Origin: Cloacibacterium normanense | Lineage (GTDB): Bacteria; Bacteroidota; Bacteroidia; Flavobacteriales; Weeksellaceae | Assembly (NCBI RefSeq): GCF_003860565.1 | Contig: NZ_CP034157.1 | Location: 2,604,001-2,668,000 of the forward strand | Direction: 5' to 3' | Length of the DNA: 64,000 nt | Part shown: positions 18,084 to 27,356 of the stretch, piece by piece | Position numbering within the stretch: position 1 is the first letter of the stretch | How the letters are laid out: every line of letters starts with the position of its first letter | The notes under the pieces: generated by a model | Database searches by the model: none | The model's input: the letters and a program-made list of their open reading frames with translations, nothing else | Told to the model about the DNA's origin: nothing | Made by a program: the position numbers and the translations under genes

Positions 18084-18108
18084 ACCGCTCCAAAAGAATT
18101 GAAGCGGT
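18084..18108 (-). terminator. Terminator after the secreted endonuclease
   Basis: ACCGCT (18084-18089) pairs with AGCGGT (18103-18108), with inner pairs, and is followed on the minus strand by a T-rich run. Confidence 0.75.
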
Positions 18109-18130
18109 CTAATTTTTATTTATTTACAAC

Positions 18131-19336
18131 TTATTGAGCTGGTGTAAATTCTTTTTGTAAAACTACTAAAGAAGGGAAGTGGTCACTGTAACCTCCTGTA
18201 AAAGTATCTCCAGCCCAAGAACGGAAAGGATAACCTTTGTATTGTCCATTTGGTGTGATGAGGTAAGAAGGAGCGAATACTTCAGCTTTGTAAACGCTGT
18301 AATTTTTTTGAAGTGTATCAGATAAAGCGTTTTTAGATACGATAATTTGGTCAAATAAGTTCGGAGCGTCTCTGTAACCTAATGATGCTACACCGCTTTT
18401 GAACATTTTATACATTAAATTATAGTAAGGTCTTTCTTCTGATAATTCTTTTTTATCACCTACAGCTCCTAAATGTTTTGTTAAACTTACATTTACCGGG
18501 TCGTCATTAAAGTCGCCCATTGCAAAAAGAAGTCTATCTGGTTCTTCGGCTCTAATTTTATCCATTTCTGCTTTTAAAACTGCGGCAGCAGCATTTCTTC
18601 TTGGTGCAGATGCAGCTTCGCCACCACTTCTACTTGGCCAGTGGTTCATGAAAACCGCTATTTTCTCTCCGTCTAATAAACCTTTTACTACCAGAACATC
18701 TCTGGTGTAACTTCTTCTGCCTTCGTCATTATAATTTACCACTTCTTTTTTGTAAGAATCTGTTACAGTAAATCTTTTCTTTTGGTAAATTACAGCTACA
18801 TCTATTCCTCTTGCGTCATAAGAATTGTAATGTACAATTCCCCATTCTACTTTATTAAGCGCAGGTTGTTTAATTAAGTCCTGAACAACTTGTCTGTTTT
18901 CTACTTCTATTAAACCTACAATTGCGGGTAAAGTTTTGGTGTATTGATATCCTAGCTCAGATATTACTTTTGCTTCGTTGGTAAGTTTAGTTTGGTAAAC
19001 TTTAGAATTATAGTTTTTAGCACTTTTTGGAGTAAAATCATCTGCTAAGTTTTGGTATCTGATTACTTTTTTTCCAATAAGTAATTCGTCGCTCCATTGA
19101 CCTTTATATTCTTCTGTTACAGGTAAAAATTTAAGAGAATCAATAGGTACGCTTCTATGGAAATTTGGGTGATTGATAGGTAAGGTTCCATCAATGTAAT
19201 CAGCAGATGGGATGGTATCCCAAAGGTTTTCTACATTTAGGAAAGCAATAGTAGCTCTTTTAACCTGAACTTGTGGTTTTTGAGCAAATCCTATAAAGAA
19301 AATCGCTATTGCAATAAGGCTAAAATATTTTCTCAT
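18131..19336 (-). CDS. Secreted endonuclease/exonuclease/phosphatase (EEP) family protein
   Basis: A 401-aa exported hydrolase of the DNase I-like fold, acting on phosphodiester or phosphoester bonds. Signal peptide at 1-18 (ends GFAQ). Catalytic landmarks: FLNVENLWD near 33-41, VGLIEVENR near 140-148 (metal Glu), RSYTRDVL, MNHWPSRSGG (catalytic His), MGDFNDDP near 270-277 (Asp, Asn), and SDHFP near 388 (the terminal Asp-His pair). All active-site elements are present. No C-terminal secretion domain of the type IX system, so probably periplasmic. It is divergent from a TonB receptor-lipoprotein pair, which suggests joint use in nucleic acid or organophosphate scavenging; that is inference. 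Confidence 0.88.
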   Translation of the reverse strand: MRKYFSLIAIAIFFIGFAQKPQVQVKRATIAFLNVENLWDTIPSADYIDGTLPINHPNFHRSVPIDSLKFLPVTEEYKGQWSDELLIGKKVIRYQNLADDFTPKSAKNYNSKVYQTKLTNEAKVISELGYQYTKTLPAIVGLIEVENRQVVQDLIKQPALNKVEWGIVHYNSYDARGIDVAVIYQKKRFTVTDSYKKEVVNYNDEGRRSYTRDVLVVKGLLDGEKIAVFMNHWPSRSGGEAASAPRRNAAAAVLKAEMDKIRAEEPDRLLFAMGDFNDDPVNVSLTKHLGAVGDKKELSEERPYYNLMYKMFKSGVASLGYRDAPNLFDQIIVSKNALSDTLQKNYSVYKAEVFAPSYLITPNGQYKGYPFRSWAGDTFTGGYSDHFPSLVVLQKEFTPAQ

Positions 19337-19360
19337 TTTATAAAATTAAAAAGTGGGTTA

Positions 19361-19368
19361 CAAATTTA
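19361..19368 (-). promoter_or_regulatory. TAnnTTTG box for the secreted endonuclease
   Basis: TAAATTTG on the minus strand, 24 nt upstream of the ATG at 19336; the same sequence occurs on the other strand for the divergent TonB receptor. Confidence 0.55.
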
Positions 19369-19531
19369 AATCATTTAGTTCGAATAACGCATATAATTAT
19401 TTGCAAATATATATCCAAAAAAATGCCAGATTAGCATGATATTAAACATTATTAAAAAAAATATGACAATTATTAGGTTTAATTTTTGTGAAAAAAAGAT
19501 TAAAAAAAGTTAAAGTAAAGGAAATTTCACA

Positions 19532-19539
19532 TAAATTTG
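19532..19539 (+). promoter_or_regulatory. TAnnTTTG box for the TonB receptor-DUF5689 pair
   Basis: TAAATTTG about 49 nt upstream of the ATG at 19589, with a purine-rich AAAGAAGGAAAA ribosome-binding stretch between. The 252-bp divergent gap holds nothing else that I recognise. Confidence 0.6.
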
Positions 19540-19588
19540 TAGGTTCAATAGTTCACTATTGTAAAGAAGGAAAAAAATAAAATAAGTT

Positions 19589-22426
19589 ATGATTAAGAAA
19601 TTATCAATTATCTCAATATTTGGGATACTTTCTTTCTCAGCACTACAAGCGCAAACTACAGTTTATGCCTATCTAAAAGATGCACAAGGCAAACCAGTAG
19701 AAAATGCTGAAGTTGATTTGAGAGATTCAGACAATGATGTTACGGCTGATAAAATTGGCTATTTCCAATTTGTGGATATGAAACCGGGACATTATTCCAT
19801 TACAATTTCGAAGCCTGGCTTTGAACACAAAATTATTGAATTTGATGTTAATGCAAATGAGAAGAAAAAAGATTTAGGTTCTATTTCTCTTGCTCCTTCG
19901 CTTGATATGGCAGATTTAGGAGTTATCACGATTGATGATTCTGACACTCAAGATTCAGACAATGGCAGTACTCAACCTACAGTAGGTTTATTAAGCTCTG
20001 GTAGAGATGCTTTTGCTAATGTAGCGGCATTTGAACTAGGAGCATATTGGTTTAGACCAAGAGGTGTAGATAATCGTTTTGAAGATATTTTATTCAACGG
20101 TGTTTCTATGTCTAAAAATGATGACGGTAGAGTAGATTTCAGTAACTGGGGAGGTCTTAATGACGTAACCAGATATCCATTAGAAAATGTAGAAAATCTT
20201 ACTCCTTCAGAATTCACTTTTGGTAACTTAGGTGGTGTAACATATTACAATACTAGAGCTTCTTCTTATAGAAAAGGAACTTCTTTAGCTTATTCATTAA
20301 CTAACAGAAGCTATTTCCACAGAGCAATGGCTACTTATAACAGTGGACTTAACAAAAAAGGATGGGCTTACTCTATTTCTGCAAGTAGAAGATGGGCAGA
20401 AGAAGGGGTGATAGAAGGTACTTATCAAGATGCTTATGCATATTTCTTATCTGTAGAAAAAAGATTAGGAGAAAGACATGCTCTTAACTTTACAGCATTT
20501 GGTTCACCAACTTACAGAGGTTCAAACAGTCCAAATACACAAGAAGTATATGATTTAGCGGGTAAAAACTACAACTCTTATTGGGGATGGCAAGATGGTG
20601 AGAAAAGAAATTCTAGAATTAGAAAAGTTTTCGAACCAGTATTTCAAATGGCTCATTATTGGAAAATAGGTAAATCATCTAATTTAAATTCTACTTTCTC
20701 TTACCAACAAGGTGAAGATGCTAGAAGTAGATTAGACTGGTTCCATGGAGCAGATCCTAACCCAACTTATTATAGAAAATTACCAAGCTACATTTTCGCA
20801 CCAACTACTTATGATGATAGTGACGGTGGCTATAATATTACTGCTGCAGAATTTAATGCTTATTTACCACTTTACGCTAGAGGAATCTACGATTGGAGAC
20901 AAAATAAAGCTGGTCAACAAATCGATTGGGCTTCTCTTTACAATGCTAACTTAAACAATCTTGAAAAAGGAGCTGTTTATACAATGGTAGAAGATGTAAA
21001 TAGAGATAAAACCATCAACTTTGTTTCTCACTTTGATACCAGATTAAAAGACAACTGGAAATTAAATGTAAACTTTAACTATCAAAATCTAAAATCTGAT
21101 AACTTTAGAAGAATTAAAGATTTATTAGGTGCTGCTTATGCAAATAATTTAGATGCGTTCGGTGGCGATAAACCATTTAACGTAGACGGAATGAGCACTA
21201 GAGTTTACAAAGGTGATAGAACACAATATTCTTATATCCTAAATAGAGATGCAGCTGCATTAAATATTTCTACTGAGTTAGATTTAAAAAGATGGAACTT
21301 CGTATTATCTGGTTTCTCTTCTTATTCAGAATCATTCAGAGATGGTCATTACAGAAACCACTTCTATTTAAATAATTCTAAAGGGAAAAGTGATGTATAC
21401 AATTCTCTAGACTATGGTGCAAAAGGTAAACTTACTTATAAGATTAATGGTAGAAATTTCTTAGTGGCAAACGGAGCTTATTTTACATTAGCACCAACAT
21501 TGAACGAGATTTTCATTAATCCAAGAGTAAATGATTTTGTAACTCCAAACTTGCAAAACCAAGAAATTGCTTCTTCTGATTTCAGTTATATTACAAGAGG
21601 TCAAGTTCTTAAATTAAGATTAACTGGTTACTATACCTCAATCAAAAACTCTACAGAAATTTCTAGATATTTTGCAGAAGGTATTCAGTTAGGTACAGAT
21701 GCAACTGCACAAGATGCTTTCGTGGCAGAAATTTTATCAGGAATTGATAAAAAATACATGGGAGCAGAATTTGCTGCTGATGTAAAAATTACCCCTACTT
21801 TAACTTCAGTTTTAGTAGTAAGCTATGGTGATTATACTATTAGCAATAATCCTACAGCTTATGTTTCTATTGATTCAGATTTATATCCTAATGGTTATGA
21901 CGAAATCGGAACTGCAAAACTTAAAGGTTATAAAGTTGCAGGAACTCCACAAAAAGCAGCTTCATTAAGCTTCAGATATAACTCAACTAAATATTGGTGG
22001 TTTGGTATGTCTGCAAACTATTTAATGGATCAATATTTAGATTTCTCTGCATTAAATAGAACTCCAAACTTCTACACAGATCCAACTACTGGTGATAATT
22101 ATATTCACCCAGTTACAGGACAAGTAGTAACTCAGAGTGATGTAGATGCATTAAACAAACAAAAGAAATTTGATGACCAATTCATGCTTAATGCAAATAT
22201 TGGTAAGTCATTCTTATTTGGTAAATATAGAGTAGGAGCTAGTTTAAGCGTAAACAATATCCTAAATAATAGAGATTATGTAACAGGTGGTTTTGAACAA
22301 GGTAGAAAATCTAACTTCACAGAATCATATGTAGATAATGTAATTTCGCCAGTTTCATTATTTGGTCCGAAATTATGGTATGACAGAGGAACTACTTTCT
22401 TTGCTAATGTTTATTTAAGATTTTAA
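19589..22426 (+). CDS. TonB-dependent receptor with N-terminal carboxypeptidase-like domain
   Basis: Outer-membrane gated transporter, 945 aa. Signal peptide at 1-21 (ends LQAQ); a carboxypeptidase regulatory-like beta sandwich at about 22-110 (KDAQGKPVENAEVDLRD ... GYFQFVDMKPGHYSI); a plug domain from about 125 with RGVDNRFEDILFNGVSM; then a large beta-barrel ending in FFANVYLRF with a terminal aromatic, as expected for outer-membrane insertion. It is followed 18 nt later by a DUF5689 surface lipoprotein, which may act as its partner. The substrate is not shown by the sequence; the divergent nuclease hints at nucleotides or phosphate. Confidence 0.93.
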   Translation: MIKKLSIISIFGILSFSALQAQTTVYAYLKDAQGKPVENAEVDLRDSDNDVTADKIGYFQFVDMKPGHYSITISKPGFEHKIIEFDVNANEKKKDLGSISLAPSLDMADLGVITIDDSDTQDSDNGSTQPTVGLLSSGRDAFANVAAFELGAYWFRPRGVDNRFEDILFNGVSMSKNDDGRVDFSNWGGLNDVTRYPLENVENLTPSEFTFGNLGGVTYYNTRASSYRKGTSLAYSLTNRSYFHRAMATYNSGLNKKGWAYSISASRRWAEEGVIEGTYQDAYAYFLSVEKRLGERHALNFTAFGSPTYRGSNSPNTQEVYDLAGKNYNSYWGWQDGEKRNSRIRKVFEPVFQMAHYWKIGKSSNLNSTFSYQQGEDARSRLDWFHGADPNPTYYRKLPSYIFAPTTYDDSDGGYNITAAEFNAYLPLYARGIYDWRQNKAGQQIDWASLYNANLNNLEKGAVYTMVEDVNRDKTINFVSHFDTRLKDNWKLNVNFNYQNLKSDNFRRIKDLLGAAYANNLDAFGGDKPFNVDGMSTRVYKGDRTQYSYILNRDAAALNISTELDLKRWNFVLSGFSSYSESFRDGHYRNHFYLNNSKGKSDVYNSLDYGAKGKLTYKINGRNFLVANGAYFTLAPTLNEIFINPRVNDFVTPNLQNQEIASSDFSYITRGQVLKLRLTGYYTSIKNSTEISRYFAEGIQLGTDATAQDAFVAEILSGIDKKYMGAEFAADVKITPTLTSVLVVSYGDYTISNNPTAYVSIDSDLYPNGYDEIGTAKLKGYKVAGTPQKAASLSFRYNSTKYWWFGMSANYLMDQYLDFSALNRTPNFYTDPTTGDNYIHPVTGQVVTQSDVDALNKQKKFDDQFMLNANIGKSFLFGKYRVGASLSVNNILNNRDYVTGGFEQGRKSNFTESYVDNVISPVSLFGPKLWYDRGTTFFANVYLRF

Positions 22427-22444
22427 TTTTATTAATATTAAAAC

Positions 22445-24523
22445 ATGAAAAAATATTTTTCAATTATAAGAATTTTCATTTTGTCACTTACGGTTTTTTT
22501 AACTAGTTGTGTACAAGATGATGTTTATTCGACACCAGATTTACAAGGAAAGTGTCAAGATTTAACGCCTACTAAAACGATTGCTGAGGTAAAAGCAGCT
22601 TTTGCTTTAGCATCAACAAATAATGTTACCATTACAGAAGATATCATTATAGAAGGATATGTTTCTTCTTCTGATGAATCTGGAAACGTTTATAAAACGA
22701 TTTATTTACAAGATGCTCCAGAAAATCCTACTCAAGGTTTAGTAGTAAGTGTAGATGCTGTAAGTACTTATACTTCTTACCCACAAGGTTCCAAAGTATA
22801 CATCAAACTAAAAGGTTTAGCTTTTGGTAAATATGGTAATGTTTTACAAGTGGGTTATATGAATGTGGACCCAGTAACCAATAAGGGTACTTTTGGTAGA
22901 ATTCCAGAAAAATTAGTAGGGAATCACTTAGTGAGATCTTGCGCTCCAAAAGTGAAAATAGTACCTAAAGTAATAACTTTAGCAAGTTTAACGAATGCTT
23001 CTACTGTTGATCCTCTAATTGGTGCTTTAGTACAAATAAATAATGCAGAATTTCCAATCAATTTACTTTGTAACATTTATGCGCCAAATGGAACTACCGT
23101 AAATAGACAAATTGTAGACCCGACAATGACTACTCCAATAAATTCTAGAGTAGTAAGAAACAGTGGTTATGCATCTTTTGCGGCAGATCAATTGCCTTCA
23201 GGAAACGGTACTTTTATTGGTATTTTAAGTAAATTTAATTCTGATTATCAATTTTTTATTAATAGAGTTTCAGATCTTAACATGAAAGGGGCAAGATTAG
23301 ATGGCTCTACACCTTCTTGTTCTTATAATACTGAAGGAAAAAAATTAATTTCTGTTTCAGAGTTAAAATTATTATATACTTCTGGTAATTATACTCAAGT
23401 TACCGATAATGTATACCTAAAAGCCCAAGTAACTGCAAATGATAAAACTGGTAACTTATTTAAATACATTTATGTAGAAGACAAGACAGGTGGTATTAGA
23501 GTAAACATAGATATGACTTCTCTTTATGCTGACCCTAGATTTTTTGTAGGTAAACATTTATTAATAAACCTTAAGAATCTTTATGTAGGACCAGTTAATG
23601 GCGAAGTACAATTAGGGGAGTTATTTACAAATTCTAGTAATCAGACTTTAGTTGGTAGGGTTGCGCCTAGTAATGTATATAAATATTTCTTCCCAACTAC
23701 AGACTTCACAGAAGTGGTAGCGACAGAAAAAACCATTACAAATCTTACTGATGGTGACGTAGGAAGATGGATTAAAATTAAAGACCTTCAATTCATTAAT
23801 GATGATTTAGGAGAATCTTATGCTGGTGCTTCTAATACTTCTAGAACTTTAGAAGATTGTTCAGGAGCTAAAATTTCTCTTACAACAAGTAGCTTTGCAA
23901 ATTTTGCAAGCAGACAAATTGATAGCGGAAAAGGAGACCTTTATGGTGTATTAACCAAATATAATGGCAAGTACGAAGTTTGGATTACCAATCCACTTGG
24001 AGCAGACTTTGATGGAAATAGATGTGATGGCTCTCCAGCACCAGTATTTGAAAGCATTTTTAATGAAGATTTCTCTGGAGCATTAACCAATAACTGGACG
24101 GCTGTAAGCGTTCTTGGAACTGCTGTTTGGAATATCCAACAGTTTGGTAATCCAAAACCATGTGTTGTAATGAGCGGAAACGGTAATGAAGACTGGTTGA
24201 TTTCTAAACCTATTACACTTGCAGGATATAAAAATTACTACTTAAGTTTTGAAACTGATGGTAGAGCAAGCGTTCCTTCAAATCCGTTAGAAGTTTATGT
24301 AACAGATAACTATACAGGAAACTATGCTACTACGACTTGGACTAAACTTAACCCAATTTTAGACTCAGATTTAAGTAAGTTTGCACCATTTGTAAGTTCA
24401 GGTAAATTAGATATTTCTAATTTTGCAGGTAAAAATGTGGTAGTTGCATTTAAATATACTTCTACGGCTACAGCTTCTGCAACTTGGGAGCTTGATAATG
24501 TAAAAGTAAGAGGTAGAAAATAA
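22445..24523 (+). CDS. DUF5689 / choice-of-anchor J lipoprotein
   Basis: A 692-aa lipoprotein (lipobox LTSC, Cys near 22), likely on the cell surface. Two related OB-fold-like DUF5689 modules can be seen: about 40-290 (ITEDIIIEGYVSSSDESGNVYKT, then a QINNAEF segment) and about 300-535 (VYLKAQVTANDKTGNLFKY, then KIKDLQF). A C-terminal jelly-roll of choice-of-anchor J type follows at about 540-692 (FNEDFSGALTNNW ... WELDNVKV). The OB-like modules could bind nucleic acids or sugars; this is inference. It overlaps in function with the TonB receptor just upstream, and a terminator follows. Confidence 0.85.
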   Translation: MKKYFSIIRIFILSLTVFLTSCVQDDVYSTPDLQGKCQDLTPTKTIAEVKAAFALASTNNVTITEDIIIEGYVSSSDESGNVYKTIYLQDAPENPTQGLVVSVDAVSTYTSYPQGSKVYIKLKGLAFGKYGNVLQVGYMNVDPVTNKGTFGRIPEKLVGNHLVRSCAPKVKIVPKVITLASLTNASTVDPLIGALVQINNAEFPINLLCNIYAPNGTTVNRQIVDPTMTTPINSRVVRNSGYASFAADQLPSGNGTFIGILSKFNSDYQFFINRVSDLNMKGARLDGSTPSCSYNTEGKKLISVSELKLLYTSGNYTQVTDNVYLKAQVTANDKTGNLFKYIYVEDKTGGIRVNIDMTSLYADPRFFVGKHLLINLKNLYVGPVNGEVQLGELFTNSSNQTLVGRVAPSNVYKYFFPTTDFTEVVATEKTITNLTDGDVGRWIKIKDLQFINDDLGESYAGASNTSRTLEDCSGAKISLTTSSFANFASRQIDSGKGDLYGVLTKYNGKYEVWITNPLGADFDGNRCDGSPAPVFESIFNEDFSGALTNNWTAVSVLGTAVWNIQQFGNPKPCVVMSGNGNEDWLISKPITLAGYKNYYLSFETDGRASVPSNPLEVYVTDNYTGNYATTTWTKLNPILDSDLSKFAPFVSSGKLDISNFAGKNVVVAFKYTSTATASATWELDNVKVRGRK

Positions 24524-24547
24524 ATCTAACTTCGCATATATATTCAT

Positions 24548-24577
24548 AAAACAGCTTCAGAAATGAAGCTGTTTTTT
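24548..24577 (+). terminator. Terminator after the DUF5689 gene
   Basis: AAAACAGCTTCA (24548-24559) pairs with TGAAGCTGTTTT (24564-24575) over a GAAA loop, followed by a T run. Confidence 0.92.
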
Positions 24578-24710
24578 TGGTAAATATTGATGATGAAATC
24601 TCAAATAATTTGTTCTATTCTGTGAAAAAGAAAGGTGTTTTTAGCCTAAAGATTTTGCTCCAAAAGCACAATAACTACATAAAGAATATATCGTACAATT
24701 ATAGTCGTAA

Positions 24711-24738
24711 AAAAAGCCTTACAAAATCTGTAAGGCTT
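24711..24738 (-). terminator. Terminator after the DUF6702-like gene
   Basis: AAGCCTTACA (24714-24723) pairs with TGTAAGGCTT (24729-24738), and the minus strand continues into a T run. Between this and the previous terminator (24578-24710) I see no gene I can support. Confidence 0.85.
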
Positions 24739-24761
24739 ACTCTTATCTTTAAAAATTGTTG

Positions 24762-25232
24762 TTAGAAAGAAACTTCGTTTACTTCTTTACCTCGCATAAA
24801 GGTCATGTTTTTTTGTGAACCTTTATAAGCAATATTTACCAAGTTGAGTTGTTTAGGATAAGCTTCTAATAAAAGATTATTTTTAATTTTTAAGCTAGAA
24901 ATATCAGAAACGCCATTCGCTTCGAAATATACCCAAACACTTTCTCCATTTACTTGACTTCCTGTAAACGTAAGCGCTTTGTTTTGACCGTTTACATACA
25001 CATCAAAATGGTCATTTACATATCTTTTCACTTCCGCTTCAAAAGCAGTAGTATTAGGATTAATTTTTAAAACTTCTGCAATGTGTCCAGAGTTTAATTT
25101 TGTAGTGAATTTTAGCGTTTTACTGCCTTCTACATAATCTACCTTGGTCATAGAAGAATAAAAATCTGAGAGTGTAAAACTCATCAGCATTGTGATTAAA
25201 CCTATTGCAATTATTCCTATAAATTTTTTCAT
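24762..25232 (-). CDS. DUF6702-like exported protein
   Basis: A 156-aa protein with a signal peptide (MKKFIGIIAIGLITMLMSFTLS) and a small beta-rich domain: KVDYVEGSKTLKFTTKLNSGHIAEVLK, then VKRYVNDHFDVYVNGQNKALTF and VWVYFEANG. This order resembles DUF6702, exported flavobacterial proteins often found with metalloproteases; function unknown. The ATG at 25232 is preferred over an upstream in-frame start (25277), because it places a normal signal peptide at the N-terminus. It is a single gene bounded by a terminator. Confidence 0.65.
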   Translation of the reverse strand: MKKFIGIIAIGLITMLMSFTLSDFYSSMTKVDYVEGSKTLKFTTKLNSGHIAEVLKINPNTTAFEAEVKRYVNDHFDVYVNGQNKALTFTGSQVNGESVWVYFEANGVSDISSLKIKNNLLLEAYPKQLNLVNIAYKGSQKNMTFMRGKEVNEVSF

Positions 25233-25312
25233 TTTTTTCTTATTTAATACTTTTTTCAAAGTTTGTATATTTTTCAAATGTATATAAAAAATGTCAAATC
25301 TTATGCCAAATT

Positions 25313-26032
25313 CTAGAAATTTACACTTACAGAGTATTTATCGTAGAAAGCTTTAATGTGAGCCACGGCTTCATCTGCTGTATCTACCACTCGGAAAAGA
25401 CTTAAATCTTCTTCTTTAATCAAATGATTTTTCAGCAAAGTTCCGGTAAACCAATCCAGAAGTCCGCTCCAAAATTCTGTTCCCACCAAAACAATTGGGA
25501 ATCTACCGATTTTATGCGTCTGAATTAATGTTAATGCTTCCGAAAGTTCATCCAGTGTTCCGAAACCTCCAGGTAAAACGATGAAGCCTTGAGAATACTT
25601 CACAAACATCACTTTTCTTACGAAAAAGTAATCAAAATTAATCGAGTAAGGTTTATCTATAAAAGGATTAAAATTTTGTTCAAATGGTAATTCTATGTTT
25701 AATCCAATGGATTTTCCGTTGCCTTCTCTCGCTCCTTTGTTCCCTGCTTCCATAATTCCAGGACCACCTCCAGTAATGACTCCGAAGCCAATTTCTGTAA
25801 TTTTTCTGGCAATGTCTACCGCCATTTGATAATAAGGGTCTTCTGGTTTTAGCCTTGCAGAACCGAAAATAGAAACACAAGGTCCTATTTTGGCTAATTT
25901 TTCGTAGCCATCTACAAATTCAGACATCACTTTGAAAACCATCCAAGAATCTTTGGTTACGGTTTCGTCCCAAGTTTTTTGTCTTAAACTTTCTTGTAAT
26001 CTTTTATCTTCTGATGCGTTATCGTCTAGCAT
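25313..26032 (-). CDS. LOG family protein (TIGR00730; nucleoside-monophosphate phosphoribohydrolase-like)
   Basis: Cytoplasmic Rossmann-fold enzyme; characterised relatives release free bases from nucleoside 5'-monophosphates. The 239-aa protein has SIFGSAR near 54-60, GGGPGIMEAGNKGARE near 88-103 and the catalytic PGGFGTLDELSEALT near 153-167. An N-terminal extension of about 45 residues precedes the core, as in the longer LOG subgroup. Its 5' leader contains a copy of the TTAAG repeat (26058-26163). Substrate in this organism is unknown. Confidence 0.88.
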   Translation of the reverse strand: MLDDNASEDKRLQESLRQKTWDETVTKDSWMVFKVMSEFVDGYEKLAKIGPCVSIFGSARLKPEDPYYQMAVDIARKITEIGFGVITGGGPGIMEAGNKGAREGNGKSIGLNIELPFEQNFNPFIDKPYSINFDYFFVRKVMFVKYSQGFIVLPGGFGTLDELSEALTLIQTHKIGRFPIVLVGTEFWSGLLDWFTGTLLKNHLIKEEDLSLFRVVDTADEAVAHIKAFYDKYSVSVNF

Positions 26033-26057
26033 TTTTTTAAAAATTTAGTTTTATTTT

Positions 26058-26163
26058 ACCATTAAGTTCTTATTAAGGAATTAAGAAAATTAAGTTGAGA
26101 GAGAAAATCCCCTTAATGCACTTATTTCTTAATGATTTTCAAAAATTTTGAAAACTTAATGGT
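26058..26163. repeat. TTAAG/CTTAA inverted-arm repeat, copy R1
   Basis: Starts ACCATTAAG (26058) and ends CTTAATGGT (26163), so the ends are inverted. TTAAG occurs four times in the left arm and CTTAA four times in the right arm in slightly varied form, and the right arm contains the palindrome TTTTCAAAAATTTTGAAAA. The 106-bp copy is diverged from the three copies at 27.3-28.3 kb. It lies between the nucleotidyltransferase stop and the LOG start. Confidence 0.75.
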
Positions 26164-26167
26164 TCAT

Positions 26168-26887
26168 TTATTTAAAGTATTTTTCCGCTTCTATCACAGA
26201 TTCTGGTCTTCCTACATCTATTAATTTGGCTTCGTGCTGAAATCCTAAGATGTTATTTTCAAACATTAAATCCAAATATTCTTCCATGATAGAAAATTTT
26301 CCTCTTCTTTTTATTTTGTCAAAGATAGAAGAATTAATACAATGTATTCCACTGAAAGCCAATTCTTTAAAAGCATTATTCGATTCTGCCATTTTGGTTT
26401 CCCCAGAATTTTTGTTCATCCAACCTTTTAAAACCATTTCCGAGTTAAAGAAAAGTTTTCGGGAAGAATTTCTGTCCGAAACTGCCAAAGTAGCTAATGG
26501 AAGATGTGTTTCATGAAATTTTACCAATTCATGAATGTTCAAATTGGTAAGAATATCAGCATTCATGATGAGAAAGTTCTCTTCGTTTTCCAGATATTTT
26601 TGAGCAAAAAGCAAGCCACCTCCAGTTTCTAGAAGTTCATGTTTTTCATCAGAAATATCAATTTTAGCTCCAAAATGATTCTTTTTCTCTAAAAATTCTA
26701 CAATTTGTTCCCCGAAATGATGCACATTAATCACAAACTCTGTAACTCCAAAACTTTGCAGATATTTTATATTTCTTTCCAGCAACGGAACATCATTTAC
26801 CAAAGCCAAAGCTTTAGGATGGCTATCTGTAAAAGGTTTTAACCGAGTTCCTTTTCCTGCTGCGAAAATGAGCGCTTTCTTAATCAT
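26168..26887 (-). CDS. Sugar-1-phosphate nucleotidyltransferase (MurU/HddC-like)
   Basis: Makes an NDP-sugar from NTP and a sugar 1-phosphate. The 239-aa protein has the signature GKGTRLKPFTDSHPKAL (11-27), VINVHHFGEQIVEFL near 53-67, and MNADILTNLNIHEL (metal Asp, near 108-121). It lacks a C-terminal hexapeptide domain and so has the short MurU-like form. Upstream on the same strand are a RapZ C-terminal-like gene and an AmgK-like kinase; AmgK and MurU together convert free MurNAc to UDP-MurNAc in known bacteria. The sugar here is inferred from that context, not shown. Confidence 0.82.
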   Translation of the reverse strand: MIKKALIFAAGKGTRLKPFTDSHPKALALVNDVPLLERNIKYLQSFGVTEFVINVHHFGEQIVEFLEKKNHFGAKIDISDEKHELLETGGGLLFAQKYLENEENFLIMNADILTNLNIHELVKFHETHLPLATLAVSDRNSSRKLFFNSEMVLKGWMNKNSGETKMAESNNAFKELAFSGIHCINSSIFDKIKRRGKFSIMEEYLDLMFENNILGFQHEAKLIDVGRPESVIEAEKYFK

Positions 26888-26917
26888 ATAGAATGAAAAT
26901 TGCAGATTTTACAATTG

Positions 26918-27328
26918 TTAATTAAGTTGAGGTTGTTCGTTATGCGTTACCGAAACATTTACCAATTCTGGATATTTTTCCTGCAAAAATTCTCCGAGTT
27001 TTATGGCGCAATACACACTTCTGTGTTGACCACCAGTACAACCAAAAGCTATTTGCAAATGGTCAAAACCACGAGCGATATAATCATTGATGGTAATGCT
27101 TACTAAGTTTTTGATGAGGTCTATAAATTGAGGCATTTCAGTTTTGGTTTCTAGAAATTCTTGAACGCCTTTATCGTTACCAGTTTGAGGTTTGTATTCT
27201 TCTATTCTTCCCGGATTGAGAATTCCTCTGCAATCGAATACAAAACCGCCGCCATTTCCGCTGTTGTCTACTGGTATTCCACCTTTTTTATAAGAAAAAC
27301 TGTAAATGTCTATGTTTAGTTTATTCAT
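26918..27328 (-). CDS. Free-standing RapZ C-terminal domain protein
   Basis: A 136-aa protein that matches only the C-terminal domain of RapZ, the E. coli adaptor that binds the GlmZ/GlmY RNAs and senses glucosamine-6-phosphate. Visible: SFSYKKGGIP (11-20), FVFDCRGILNPGR, and IAFGCTGGQHRSVYCA (near 93-108). The N-terminal P-loop ATPase is absent and the start is intact, so this is a domain-only protein rather than a truncation. It lies 30 nt upstream of the nucleotidyltransferase. The ATG at 27328 fits the family N-terminus. Its own first codons recur as vestiges in the repeat array just upstream. Confidence 0.85.
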   Translation of the reverse strand: MNKLNIDIYSFSYKKGGIPVDNSGNGGGFVFDCRGILNPGRIEEYKPQTGNDKGVQEFLETKTEMPQFIDLIKNLVSITINDYIARGFDHLQIAFGCTGGQHRSVYCAIKLGEFLQEKYPELVNVSVTHNEQPQLN

Positions 27329-27356
27329 TTTTTTAAAATTAAGATTTTTATTTTTT

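Noticed and set aside
24577-24765. 62-aa frame on the plus strand
   Set aside because: It starts inside a terminator tail, ends in the terminator of the opposite gene, has no ribosome-binding pattern and no recognisable fold.
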